Assembly (NCBI GenBank): GCA_964020085.1
Contig: OZ026606.1
Span: forward strand, 22,157,573-22,221,572
Reading direction: 5' to 3'
DNA length: 64,000 bases
Source: Micromussa lordhowensis
Lineage: Eukaryota > Cnidaria > Anthozoa > Scleractinia > Lobophylliidae
Numbering within the stretch: position 1 is the stretch's first letter; each line of letters opens with the position of its first letter. The notes below the pieces were generated by a model. It had not been told where the DNA came from. It ran no database searches and saw only the letters and a list, made by a program, of their open reading frames with translations. The position numbers and the translations under genes are program-made. This document shows positions 21,571 to 60,086 of this stretch, in pieces.

Positions 21571-23345
21571 TCGAGGCTCGTGCGTCACAAACACAGTGAA
21601 ATGTTAGGCAAACAATCGGAAAAGTATCAGTGTTTTTAATGCTTCTAACAACAAATTCTTTGAGAAATAAGCTGTCCAATTTTTTTTTTCCTACAATGGA
21701 ATACAACGGCATCTTTCTTATCTCCTGGGTTCCAACCCCTCACTTCGTCCATTGTACATTTTGATTTATGCAGAATTTGCGTAACTGGGGTCAAAGGGTT
21801 AAGGGGACATTTGCCCAACTTTGCTTATTCGACTTCCTGGCAACGCACGCTACGTAAAGAGATGATCTGAAAGCGCAAAAGTACGGGAGACTCCCGCCCA
21901 GGAATATTGTGTCGCAGATCTTGCCAGGAGAAGTCACAAAGTCGAGAAGTCACCTTTTTATCATTTTTAACGTTTAAATTTGTACATAAAAATTTGGAAC
22001 GGGATGGATGTAATAGGTGCACAATAGAGGTTTTCTTTTTTCTAGGCCATCCCAATAAAATGTTTCGTTTCCCATCTTTGACCGACCCATTTTTTTCGAA
22101 AAAGTAAAAAAAAATTCCAGATTCACTAGTCAAAGAAACTAGTAATTTAATTTACAATCACATGATCTTGTTTTCTTAACAACAATTGGTATGATGTGAT
22201 GTCTTTGTCTTTAATTAACATCGATACTACGTTTTTTTAAAGGCTCTTTAGACATTTGATGTTATTAATGAGTTTGAGAAGTAATATATCAAACACGAGT
22301 GAAGAGAGTTGAAAATACGACGCGCAGCGGAGTATTTTTGACGAACTTCGAGGTGTTTGGATAGCCGATGAAACACTCTCTCGAGTGTTTGATGTATCTT
22401 CTCAATCGAAACAAAAACTAAGGAGTAAACGGAGAAGTAAAATCGTCAAAATCTATGCTAATTAAGACCGGATATCCAAACCACCGTCACGGTCATGATT
22501 TCCTTTGTTTTAACTTGATGAATTATTAATGAGTTTGAGAAAGTAGTGTTAATATACATCTTTTACAGATTAAACGTGAAATTTAACATGTAAAAGTAAA
22601 CTGGAACAAAAGTGTTCATTTTTTTTTGCCCGACCGACCGACCGACCCACCATCACAAGAGACGAGGCGATGGGAAACGAAGCATTTTATTGGGATGGCC
22701 TTAAAAACAGCGAAAATGCAGGTATAAGTCGAACTGCCCGTAAGCGACCATCCAAACTGTCAAGCCTAGGTGGTCGCTTACGAGAGCTTCGACTATATGG
22801 GATCCAGATGTTGCCTTATTATCATATGGTGACTGCAATGAGAGACTTACCCCATGCGCTAATGCCCATCTAAACCCATGTAATGTCCTTTAGCATCCCC
22901 AAAACATTTTAGCTTTCCAAAGTAGTTCAATCTAGTTTTTCAGAGTCTCATGGTTCGCTTCTGATAAACTACCGAACGGAAATAAGGGCAAAAATAAGGA
23001 TTGCGAAAGAGACTAGTCACCATTATACACCAAACGATTCGTTCTGAACAATTCAGTAACATTTACTACAGGTCCACAGTGTTTATTTTATCAGGTGAAC
23101 AACTTTTCTCTGAACAGTATTACAAACGATCAGTTCAAAGAGTCTGTATCAAACTTTGAGCGGCGTACGAATAGAAAAATGCACTTATTTTAAAATCGTG
23201 CAGAGATCTTATACATCCTGGCCTACGTTCATTCTTACGCTACAAAGAGGTCTAGAAAACTCTACGGCAATAATCTATATAAAACAGAAGGGGTTGGTGC
23301 AAGCCTTGGCTAAGCATGAGTACTGTGATTTTCCTTCCAACTAGG
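21571..23345. other. Intergenic DNA with MITE fragments
   Basis: No exon supported. About 22290-22420 is a copy of the 'agtgtttgatatat...ggtgtttgga' element also seen at 36000-36290. About 22725-22800 is a copy of the 8150-8325 element. The phrase 'ttttattgggatggcc' occurs twice in opposite orientation (about 22045-22065 and 22683-22698), again suggesting old transposon ends. Confidence 0.4.
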
Positions 23346-24056
23346 AAAGATCATTATCTGTAATATTTCATATCCTACTTTATATCTTAAAGCGTCTAGT
23401 TGATAAATAACGCTTTAAAGGTAAATTTATGTCACATAACATACCAATAATAATTACTTTGATTAAATTATTCACACAATAGGCAAGACCTTTCGGAATA
23501 ATGAAGGCTGCATGATATCATTTTCCTGGACTAAACTTAAATGTATAAAAAATGAAATAACGTTTATTCTCATTGAATTGCTCGCATTCAAAACGCGCCA
23601 TCACATCATTACTTTATTGCTGGCGTCAATCTCTTTCTAAAAGAAATTCATATCATCGGAGTGAATATTTAATATTTTTTGTCCTCGTTTTCTGCCCATA
23701 ACCCGAATAATCTGCCAACTTAATAGCCTGCGAACGAAGACAGTTATCCGTTCTACGTTCCCGGGATATCGACTTAGAAATATCCGACTAGTTTGCTTTC
23801 AGTTCAACTTCATCGTGTTGAGCGTTAGGATTACAAATTTAACATTTTTTTTCAACTCAATAATTTGAGAATCGTTTTCAAGCCTGGTTGTTTCAAGCAG
23901 AGTTAAACAAATCAAGGATAACACAAGCTTCGAGTTCCAGTCAGCTTCGTTTCCATTTTAGAATAATTCTTAGATGAATTCGAGCAAACTATGGCGAGTT
24001 TACTCGACTGCATCGCACCCTCTTTCCAAATCGCACCCTCCTTCATTTATGAGCCT
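23346..24056 (-). terminator. Formin 3' UTR and candidate polyadenylation signals
   Basis: This lies immediately downstream of the formin stop codon on the minus strand. AATAAA occurs at 23613-23618 and 23563-23568 (read on the minus strand), giving a 3' UTR of about 450-500 nt. No other gene lies in this stretch. The actual cleavage site is unknown. Confidence 0.35.
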
Positions 24057-51459
<27,403 letters not shown>

Positions 51460-53784
51460 GTTCAAGTGTTTTTCTCGACCACAAATTACCGAAGAAACTT
51501 TTGTTAAATTTGAATGAAACCGAACCAAAACATACTCAATATTAAAATCTCTGTTGATCTTCCTAAATATACTTATTTCTCATAGAACGTACGCGGCTAC
51601 CAAGCTCATTCACGTCAATCACGACAGGGAGGCGATCATTGCGTTACAAGTAAGTAACGAAGCTCGTTTACTAAACAGAAAAACATTTCCTGGTATGGTT
51701 GTATCTGGATACATCTGGGCAGTTTATAAGGTTTTTACTGATAGCATCAATTCAGGAAACCGCTGAAGTTTATTTTTGTCACGGTACGAGGGAGCGGTAC
51801 GAGGACGTTTTGGCTGTGACGTCATGTCCTTACAGTATTTTGTAATTTGGAGATAAGGAAATATTTTCTGAAGGGTTATAATAATTCAAGGCTGCTGGTT
51901 CGGTGAGAAGAGAGATATCTAACAACCAAATACGTCTACAAAAACACTCATAGAACCGCCCTTGCACCCAAATATTGCAAATTTCTCCAAATATGACCGT
52001 TTGCAGATTGCGTCCACATATGGAGTCACTGTGACTCTGGTTTCCCCGGAAATAGAGGTGGGATTTGACCCTATCACATAATAATGAGGCACAGAGAATA
52101 AAAACAGCCTAAGAAAAACACAGCGTGACGACACTAAAGTAACAGCCGCCAAGAGAGCCTCCTGCAGCCGCGAAGAGACTGGAATGTGACAGACCACACT
52201 GGAGATCAGGTGTTATTCCTGCTTCTATTTGCGTTATTAATTCTTCTTTGCTTTGCATAGCACTTTCCCACGCGTTTCTATTCACCTGTATGAACCAGGA
52301 GCCCAGCATGAACTGAAATGCAGTTACCGTACCCACCCTCCCGAGAAAAAAACAAACAAACGTTTTGCCTCGTACAGGTTGTATTAATCTGTATCGCAGA
52401 GACTTTGATATTTATCTGTAGTCCGATTATTCCTATTTAGATTGTACAGGGATATACTCTCTTGATAGAGGATACCCTGAAAATATGGAAAAACCGAAAT
52501 AAGTAATTGTTGTTGTTGTTATGTATAGCATAGCCTGCGTATTTGTAGACTGCTAGCAGTCCCTTTTAAGATAGTCGCGAAGGCTTGCGAAATAGCTGAG
52601 CGAAAGCGGAAAACTGGAGCGAACGAGTCTCTTCTCGTGTTTTTCTCCTTGCTCCAGTCTCGCCGCGCTGTGCGCTCTCGGTTCGCACGCTCTCACGACT
52701 ATCCAGAAAGGGACTGCTAGCAGTCTAGCGTATTGGTGCTGAAGTAAACTGCGAGAGTTGGGGCGAGCGGTGCGACATGCACTGATCGCTCCAACTAGCA
52801 GGTTGGTTGATCTGAAAGTGAACACTGAAAAGCGAATAACACATATCGTCTTAGCCTAGTGATTGCAAATATTCTTCCCATGTTCTGTCCTTGGCAGAAC
52901 GGTTGGCATTAGCCCAGCCGGACAAGGAAATGACTTCCTTTCAAATTGTAACGAGTTCCCCACCCCTGATCCCAAGAACTGAATCGCCACAGAATTCACT
53001 TCCATTCTAAAGCTACTTCAGGTTTGAGTTGTAAGAGTGGACTGTACGTTCTTTGAGTATCTTTATGTAGATATACCAGACAATTAAAAGAACTTGTTCG
53101 CTGACTAACGTTTTTTACGAGTATGATTGCTTGGACGCAAGGTGTTACTCACCGTTTGCACATTCGCTTCCTGGATACAAAACCTGAGCCTGCGCATTTC
53201 CCATCTTTCTTTTTCAAATTAAACCAGTTGAGTTGAATACCAACCGTCAAAATACGATGTCACTGACATGAAGCATCTTTCTAAAAAACAAGGCATAATA
53301 AGGCGAGATGAGGTAAATATTATAGACTTTATAATAATATGACCCACCCTCAAGAAAGGGTCTCGTTTTAGTGTAAGTATCAGTGTTGCCCATGAATGCG
53401 TGTAGTTCAGCTCTTGAAGATAATGTCGGTCTGATTAAATCTTTTTCTGTCCCTCTTAGATCTCCTAGATCCTCCGTTGTGCTTCTTCGCCCTTGTCCTT
53501 GATTTTATCGTTCTATTATTTTCTATTTTATTCTATTCTATATTATTCTGATGAGTTAACTACATAAATGAAATCATATATGAACAGCGGCGATTGCAAG
53601 CGGCGCTAAATTCCAAGCAGAAATGCAACGGTCTTTTCTTCATTTCTGCCAGTTCCATTCCATTCCCGGTTCTGATAATCATAGTGTGTGATTTAACACT
53701 TTGCATGCATGCATAGAAGAGAAAGTCAAACGACAAGAAAGAAATAACACTGTAGTGTTCGGTAATATGCATTCGCTTACTTAC
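51460..53784. other. Region upstream of the formin start
   Basis: It contains the formin 5' UTR (an in-frame TGA near 51580 precedes the start ATG) and presumably its promoter, which I could not locate. 52547-52725 is bounded by an inverted pair ('agactgctagcagtcccttt' and its inverse) enclosing GC-rich sequence, probably a MITE. No other exon supported. Confidence 0.4.
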
Positions 53785-53838
53785 TGATCGATACTGAGAA
53801 ATTAACGATTTCGTTTTCCTCTTGTTTCTTGAATCCAT
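53785..53838 (-). CDS. Candidate isolated first exon, 18 codons
   Basis: ATG at 53838 opens MDSRNKRKTKSLISQYRS, which is followed directly by a strong donor ('tca|gtaagtaag') in phase 0. It could be an alternative first exon of the formin, 2.3 kb upstream, or of an unseen gene. No acceptor that joins it in frame to formin exon 1 is convincing. It rests on a start codon and a donor only. Confidence 0.2.
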
Positions 53839-55890
53839 CTCTTGATCACTTAAAAAAATATCGATGTACCACTTTGTCTGTCCTGCAGTTTATGAAAGGC
53901 ATTCCGTACCGCTTTACCGTGTGTATATCCCCTTCCAAGATTTATGTTTTCTCAAACGCAGTAACTTATAATTTTGGATGACCAAATCACGCGTGTCGCG
54001 TGACCCTGGGCGTAATACCAAGGACGGCATAATATAGCAGTTTTTGTTACAAAATCGGGTTTCCTAGAAAAAAAAAACAAGGCTGCTTCCTCTTACTGAG
54101 CCGATCTCCTCGCCTCTACTGTTTGACAATGAATGACGCCTCAGCTATAATTAAACCTGTGGATATCCTTTGCATCGTTATCATAACGACTTCATGATGG
54201 CGATATATTGACGCGCTAAAATTAAGATTGGAACCCCCTTCCGGACGAACTCTGATCTTATTGGTTTCAGAATAGACTAAGTTTGTACTTCACCGATTTC
54301 TTATTACTTTTTTTTGCGGTATAATATTTCTCGCCAAATTAGTATTGCATTGCTAGAGATAAAAAATATATGTGCATTTCGCCGGTAAAATTATAAAATA
54401 GTAAAAGGTAAAAACTGTTAAAATGTTTGACTAAACGTTTTCGATCATCGCAAGATCGAAAACGTTTAGTCAAACATTTTGACAGTTTTTACCTTTTACT
54501 ATTTTATAAAAAAAATATATAGTTGTGATACGTATTGAGAGTATAATCAAATTTATTTAACTGAGGCAAATTAAACATAAAAGTTAATTCGATAATTACT
54601 AATTAAAGATAGCAGGCACCCGGGATGTGACACTGGAAACAATTATCTGGACGACGGCAACCTACGACTACGACTACTTTAAAGCGATGACTGAAACGCC
54701 TCAATTATTTCATTTAGGTTTATTCTCGAAACTGACCTGCATAGAGTCTTAAAAGCGGGTCGAGGTGAAGTATTATAGCACTCAAACATACATTTCCCCA
54801 GTTTATGTTACTTGTCGGAGTGCTTCAAAGAATTTTGGGGACCACTATGGAGAATTAAGATGTTGAAATCGTGACTTACCGAGCGGTAAAGCATTGCTAC
54901 GTTGACTTCGCCGGTAATGTTCGTTAATTAAATCAGCAACGAGCATTCGGTGTAGCTCGGCAAGCTATGGCATGGGCAATTAGGAAATTAAAACGTTTCA
55001 GCTTTCAACCCCGGACAACAGCAAAGAAGAAAAACCAACCTAGGTGTAATATTCAACGATACCTGATCACAGCTGCTGAGAGCTCTGAAAATGCCGCTGA
55101 TATGTAGCTGTGTATTTTCTTGAATCACAGTATAATCTCTATTCACCATGAGCCTCTTCCGTCCTCTCTTGGTCAGCTATCTGTGTTTACATTTAATCTG
55201 CCAGATTTTCACCCATAAAAAGCCAACGGATGCCCAAAATTAAGTTCCTTTGCAATATTTATGCATTGATTATCCCAATCATGGGCTCTACACTGCTTTC
55301 AAAACACATGGAAACTGAAACTTTCATTTGCTGACGTTTTATACACTCTCGATACCGTACAAATGTCAAATATTAAAGCTTTTAATGATATACAGATGAC
55401 CTGCTAAAATTTCTAGGTCACAGTATGTCGCTTGGAATGTTTTCTTTCAGTTAAACCGACTTCGGTTCATGAACACTGATTTCGTGGTTGATAACCTGTT
55501 AATATTGGTATAAATTAACCGTGAGAGATTCCATTTCCATACTTGTTTATTTCGATTTTTTGTTGGTCAATATAACCCGGAAGTAAAGAGGACAAGCTGC
55601 CAGAAATTGAAAATCACAGAAACAAGTAACTGAGAAATCGTTTCTCACAGTTTACGGTTTACTGCCAAGAGAAAAAAAAACAAACAAGAAAAATGCCTGG
55701 TCTACAAGACGCTGATAACGTTGAGCGAGTTCACAGGGATACCATCTTATCTGAGGTCACAGGTACCACAGCTTTTCTGGAATCACAGTCGCCTGACACT
55801 AAGCCGGTGGTAATAGACCGTGGAGAGTCCAATTTCGGTCTGTAATCGTATCTATAACAAAATTCTCGATCGTGATCGGTTCTCCGCGCG
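53839..55890. other. Gene-free AT-rich stretch
   Basis: I see no exon. The main feature is the long hairpin at 54391-54509, listed separately. Confidence 0.4.
54391..54509. repeat. Near-perfect hairpin, 56-bp stem and 7-base loop
   Basis: 54391-54446 and 54454-54509 are inverted copies with a single mismatch (in 'ctgttaaaat' against 'attttgacag'), separated by 'atcgcaa'. No open frame. It may be the terminal form of a MITE, or the source of a structured RNA if transcribed. Confidence 0.9.
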
Positions 55891-55894
55891 CCTA

Positions 55895-56015
55895 TTTGTC
55901 ACGTAATCGGCGCGTGATCACGTGGGTGTCCAATTACAGGTGTCCGATTTGAACTTTTTGTAATCGGACACCTGTAATTGGATACCCACGTGATTTTCAC
56001 GTCAATTACACGCGC
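55895..56015. repeat. Palindrome 'cacgtgggtgtccaattaca'
   Basis: 'cgtgggtgtccaattacagg' with 'tgtccgattt' pairs with the later 'aatcggacacctgtaattgg' and 'acccacg'. About 45 bp per arm around 'gaactttttg'. A shorter palindrome of the same kind follows at 56308-56378 ('ctgtccgatttgacctgtcc' and its inverse). Confidence 0.75.
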
Positions 56016-56129
56016 TTTAATGGTTTCCTTAGCAAAGTACAGTTTTCAAAACTTAGGAAAAGCGCTACAGACGTTTTCACTCAAAAGAAGTTCTCAAAAG
56101 ACATTTTGTATTTCGAAATTTGTTATAGA

Positions 56130-56132
56130 TAT

Positions 56133-56218
<86 letters not shown>

Positions 56219-56240
56219 TCCGATTTTGAAATTACTCGCT

Positions 56241-56289
<49 letters not shown>

Positions 56290-56292
56290 TTG
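56130..56292. mobile_element. Palindromic element, family P copy 1
   Basis: Left half 'ggacctcgtgtcgtacaatt' with 'cagggagtaatcg' and 'aatttcaaatcgg'. Right half is its inverse ('tactccctgaattgta' and 'actcggtcc'), around a 'cgcgcttcgcgctcg' centre. Flanked by 'tagtaatt' and 'aattacta'. Confidence 0.75.
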
Positions 56293-56727
56293 GCTGATTT
56301 GCAACATCAAACTGTCCGATTTGACCTGTCCGATTACTAACAGTCTGTAATCGGACAGGTCAAATCGGACAGTTCAACAGCCAATAAAAGTTAAGCACCA
56401 AATCTAAGTAACCAATGACATTTTACTACCTAGCTAATGCTAGCCAATCAAAACCAAGGAAAAAATTTGAACAGGTTTCCCAGCTCCAGCTAGAGAACAA
56501 AGATGGACGAAATTAAATAGCTGTTTCAATAACATTTATTCAGATATGTTTTGTTTAGAATTTGACAACCTGTTCAGCACTATTGATTTCGAAAGCTTTA
56601 AGAGTAAAGAAAACGAAACACTGACGGAAAATTAACAATACGAGTAACACGACAAGCACAGCGAGCGAGCGACCTGCCTTGACAGAAACAACAAAGGGTT
56701 TCATGCATTTTGTTATTGACACAATTA

Positions 56728-56762
56728 ATTGTTAATAGGACTTCGTGTCGTACAATTCAGGG

Positions 56763-56798
<36 letters not shown>

Positions 56799-56817
56799 GC
56801 GCGCTCGGCCGATTTGG

Positions 56818-56856
<39 letters not shown>

Positions 56857-56880
56857 AGTCCTATTACCATTACTAATCAT
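56728..56880. mobile_element. Palindromic element, family P copy 2
   Basis: Same plan as copy 1 ('ggacttcgtgtcgtacaatt' and 'gaattgtactccactcagtc') with the GC-rich centre 'cgcgctgcgcgctcg'. Lies 440 bases from copy 1. Confidence 0.75.
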
Positions 56881-57008
56881 AAAAATTACAAGTTCTTCGA
56901 TTGTGATTGGTCTAAAAACCTCCTATTTTCCACTAATTCACTTGCCAAGTTGTTATCGGACAGTTTGTTTTCGGACAGTTTGTTATCGGACAGTTCAATA
57001 AGCCAATC

Positions 57009-57039
<31 letters not shown>

Positions 57040-57154
57040 TTCAATTTCAGAGCGACATGAAACCATTTACTTACTTTAATCATTTAATGCAAATTTTTCC
57101 TTTTTTATAACTTGGCTATTCTTCTTTTTTCGGAAATTGTAATTTTTATGATTA

Positions 57155-57325
57155 ATTCTCAATAATTGGTAATAAGACTTCGTGTCGTCCAATTCGTTCT
57201 GTAATCATACTCATGATAAACAAATCGGACTCCCGCTGCGCGGTCGTCCGATTTTGCTATCACTTTATATGATTACAGACCGAATTGGACTCCACTCGGT
57301 CCTATTACCATTACGAATAGGACGA
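57155..57325. mobile_element. Palindromic element, family P copy 3
   Basis: Outer parts match copies 1 and 2 ('gacttcgtgtcgtccaatt' and 'aattggactccactcggtcc'). The inner stem is different ('cgttctgtaatcatactcat' and 'atatgattacagaccg') yet still self-complementary. Confidence 0.7.
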
Positions 57326-57358
57326 AACGATGTCCTGTTACTAATTAATCACAACCAT

Positions 57359-57534
57359 TACATTGGAACCCCGCCATACCTCGTTAATACGGACACCTTA
57401 TTATTACGGCCACTTTTTTTGCAAGTAAGACCGGTTATGAGGTTTAATTAATCCTACCCTAAAATACGGCCATCTTTTAATACGGCCAACTTTTCATGGC
57501 CCGTTGCTGACCGTATTAACGGTATTCCACTATA
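57359..57534. mobile_element. Mariner/Tigger-type MITE
   Basis: The ends 'tacattggaaccccgccata' with 'cgttaatacgg' and 'ccgtattaacggtattccac' with 'tata' form inverted repeats of about 24 bp (imperfect) with TA at the borders. The 'gaaccccg...acgga' signature is typical of Tc1/mariner-class MITEs, by recollection. Confidence 0.6.
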
Positions 57535-58799
57535 CTGATCTTTCTTGGTCCCGCGCGGAAAATGTGGCCTTAAGGCGGGGGTAAACGTGAAGGCTGTTTT
57601 GAGGTTGCTTAACACGGCCTTTCTGTTTTGTGTAAATTTTTGGGTGATTTTTGGGCATTTTGGGAAAGAGATAGAAAGAAAGAGATATTTCTCAAAGGAT
57701 AGGTTAAATTGAGGAAAATATGAAATGTTGAAGATTTGATGGATTTGGAAAATTGAAATTTGAAGTGAAGAATTAGTAGACGGATACCAAACAGTCCCCT
57801 AGCAACCTGGGGCTCTCTTTTGCGGGGGTCAACTGTCTGGTAGTGTTTCCAACCCATCTTAATCCTAACAATTTCCTTTTTTTATATCACTTCAAATTTC
57901 ACACCTATTCATGTTTACCCCCGCCTTAACTTCGTAATAGTAACGTGGTCCTATTATTTTCAAGGTATACCCGCGTAATCTCTCCCAAGTTATTCTTAGA
58001 TCATGACCGCTCAGAAGGGGCTATTACTTGTATAAGCTAAATTCTTAATTAAGACCTTTTTCGTCTTGGGACTGGCGGCAATGCTCAAGACTACACATCA
58101 TTTCAAATGAATGTGGTCAGTGTTAGAGTTGTGTGACGATCCGTTGTGTGACCGTATTACTGAACGAGGTTTCACGGGACAATTTTCCCCCAAAAAGTAA
58201 AAGTTCCATACAGCTTTTAATAAGTCTTTGATATGATAATTAAATGAATATGGAGAATAGCTTGAAAAAATGACTGTTAAGTTTCTTTGAAAACAGTCCC
58301 CTGAGATAAACCTCCTCAATTTTATATAGTCACTCCTTTGAATTGGCTACTATAGTGATCGTAATCAAAGTTGCAATTGGGGGATTTAGCTAACAGGACT
58401 TAATGGCATGCACGAGGGGAATAGTCCCTGGAACACCACTAGATAGTTGAACGCCCCCGAATGGGCACCCCAGACTGGTGGACAACTTGATCAAATTCTA
58501 ATTTCAAAACAATATCAAATCTTCAAAATTTCCTTGTAGTGTTGCTAACATGAGAACTGTGACGGTAATCGAAAAAAAAATAATTGCTGGACAATTAGGC
58601 TGAACCGATTAACAATTATTTTATTTTTATTTATTTTAATGCTACGTAAATTCTTATTTAGCGGCACTTTAATTTGGCGATTTTTCATAAATTTTGAAAC
58701 ATACGTCACTTAATTTTTGCGATTTCACGAACTGAAACTTTGGCGAATTAAACTTTTACGACGACAATAAAATAAAATCATAAACGTCAAAACAGGATT
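57535..58799. other. Gene-free stretch
   Basis: No exon or clear element. Low-complexity AT-rich sequence with a few purine-rich tracts (57655-57780). Confidence 0.4.
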
Positions 58800-59068
58800 T
58801 TTGGATAATGCAATTCGAGTTTTCATTATTATGGGCCATTATACCATGCTCTACAAATATGGTAAGCGTACGCGTGAATTTTAGGGACGTTTTTTTAAAT
58901 TTTAGTCTAGTTTTCTAAATTTTGGGGCGTTTTTAATAAAACAATTATTCTTCTCATGCTTGTTAGATATGAGATGATTATAGCCAACGAGGCTTGTAGG
59001 CCGAGTTGGCCATCCATCTCATATCAGAACGCGCGCTTGTGGAATAGATAGCCAACGAGGCGCGTATA

Positions 59069-59105
<37 letters not shown>

Positions 59106-59266
59106 TTTTATTAAAAACGCCTCAAAAAAATAGAAAACTAGGCTACAATAAAAACAAAAAGGCCCAAAAAATCACGCATACGCTCGCTATCTTTGTAGAT
59201 CATGGTATAATGGCTCATATACCATGATGGCTAAGCCAATGAAAACTCTCGAATTGCATTATCCAA
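58800..59266. mobile_element. Palindromic MITE, 467 bp
   Basis: 'ttggataatgcaattcgagt' at the left pairs with 'ctcgaattgcattatccaa' at the right. Inner pairs include 'attataccatg' with 'catggtataat', 'cgtacgcgtg' with 'cacgcatacg', and 'aataaaacaattattc' with 'gaataattgttttatt'. A partial copy of its arm lies at 63480-63590 ('ggttagcgtacgcgtaattt'). Confidence 0.65.
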
Positions 59267-60080
59267 TGATCCAGTTTTTATTATATAATAACCCAGGTTA
59301 TTCTCGCATTTTGATTGGTTCTCGCCTATGATCTATTAGAGGACAGATGCACGATTGACGTCATCATTACAAAGTTTTTCCCTCCGTGTTTTAAAATGGC
59401 GGTAAGTTTTGAGAATTTAGATAATATTTTACGTGACTGGGCAAAAGATATGTACAAAAACGTCTTGCCGAGGCATTGAACAGGTACGAGAAGCATAGTC
59501 TAGCAGGAAGAAGAAAGATAAAGCCTTTTCTCATAGAGAAAATGGCTCAGAAAAAATACTCGAGCAGTCGGCAGTCGAGCGAGACTAAGCCAAACACAAA
59601 ATTGGTCTGGCATAATTAACTATGGTCTTGGTAAGCCGAAAACCTTTGCTTTATCTTTATTAACAAACCCAACAAACACAACGTTTATGCGTGAGATTAA
59701 TTCATTTAATAAATTCAACTTTTCTCAAGCTCAAAATAATTGTTGACACACTGACTGATGTCGGGAATTGCGAAACATAAAACATCAAAATAAACACGTA
59801 CATAACCTTGCTTTCCGATGCGAATGTTCCAGTCCGTTTCACGGGGCACAGCAGCGAGCAAAGTACAGCTCACTACAACTCACGGCCAACTGCATTGCAG
59901 CTAAAAGGTGTCTCCGACACTATTTCAAACTGATTTGAGAATCACCGACCACAGAGGACACAAATTTCCACCGTCACTGACGCTCCTTTCCGTTCAAAAC
60001 TTAAATCGAATGGCCTCCGGGTTGACCGCAATGGCAAGTTTTCCGAGCGTATTTTTTCAACTCCTGCTATATTCAAGGCA
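59267..60080. other. Gene-free stretch
   Basis: No supported exon and no clear repeat. It ends at the target duplication of the foldback element. Confidence 0.4.
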
Positions 60081-60086
60081 ACATCC

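Noticed and set aside
21825..22133. 102-codon open frame on the minus strand between the two genes
   Set aside because: No domain, no splice partners, and it includes a phrase repeated nearby in opposite orientation, indicating repeat DNA.
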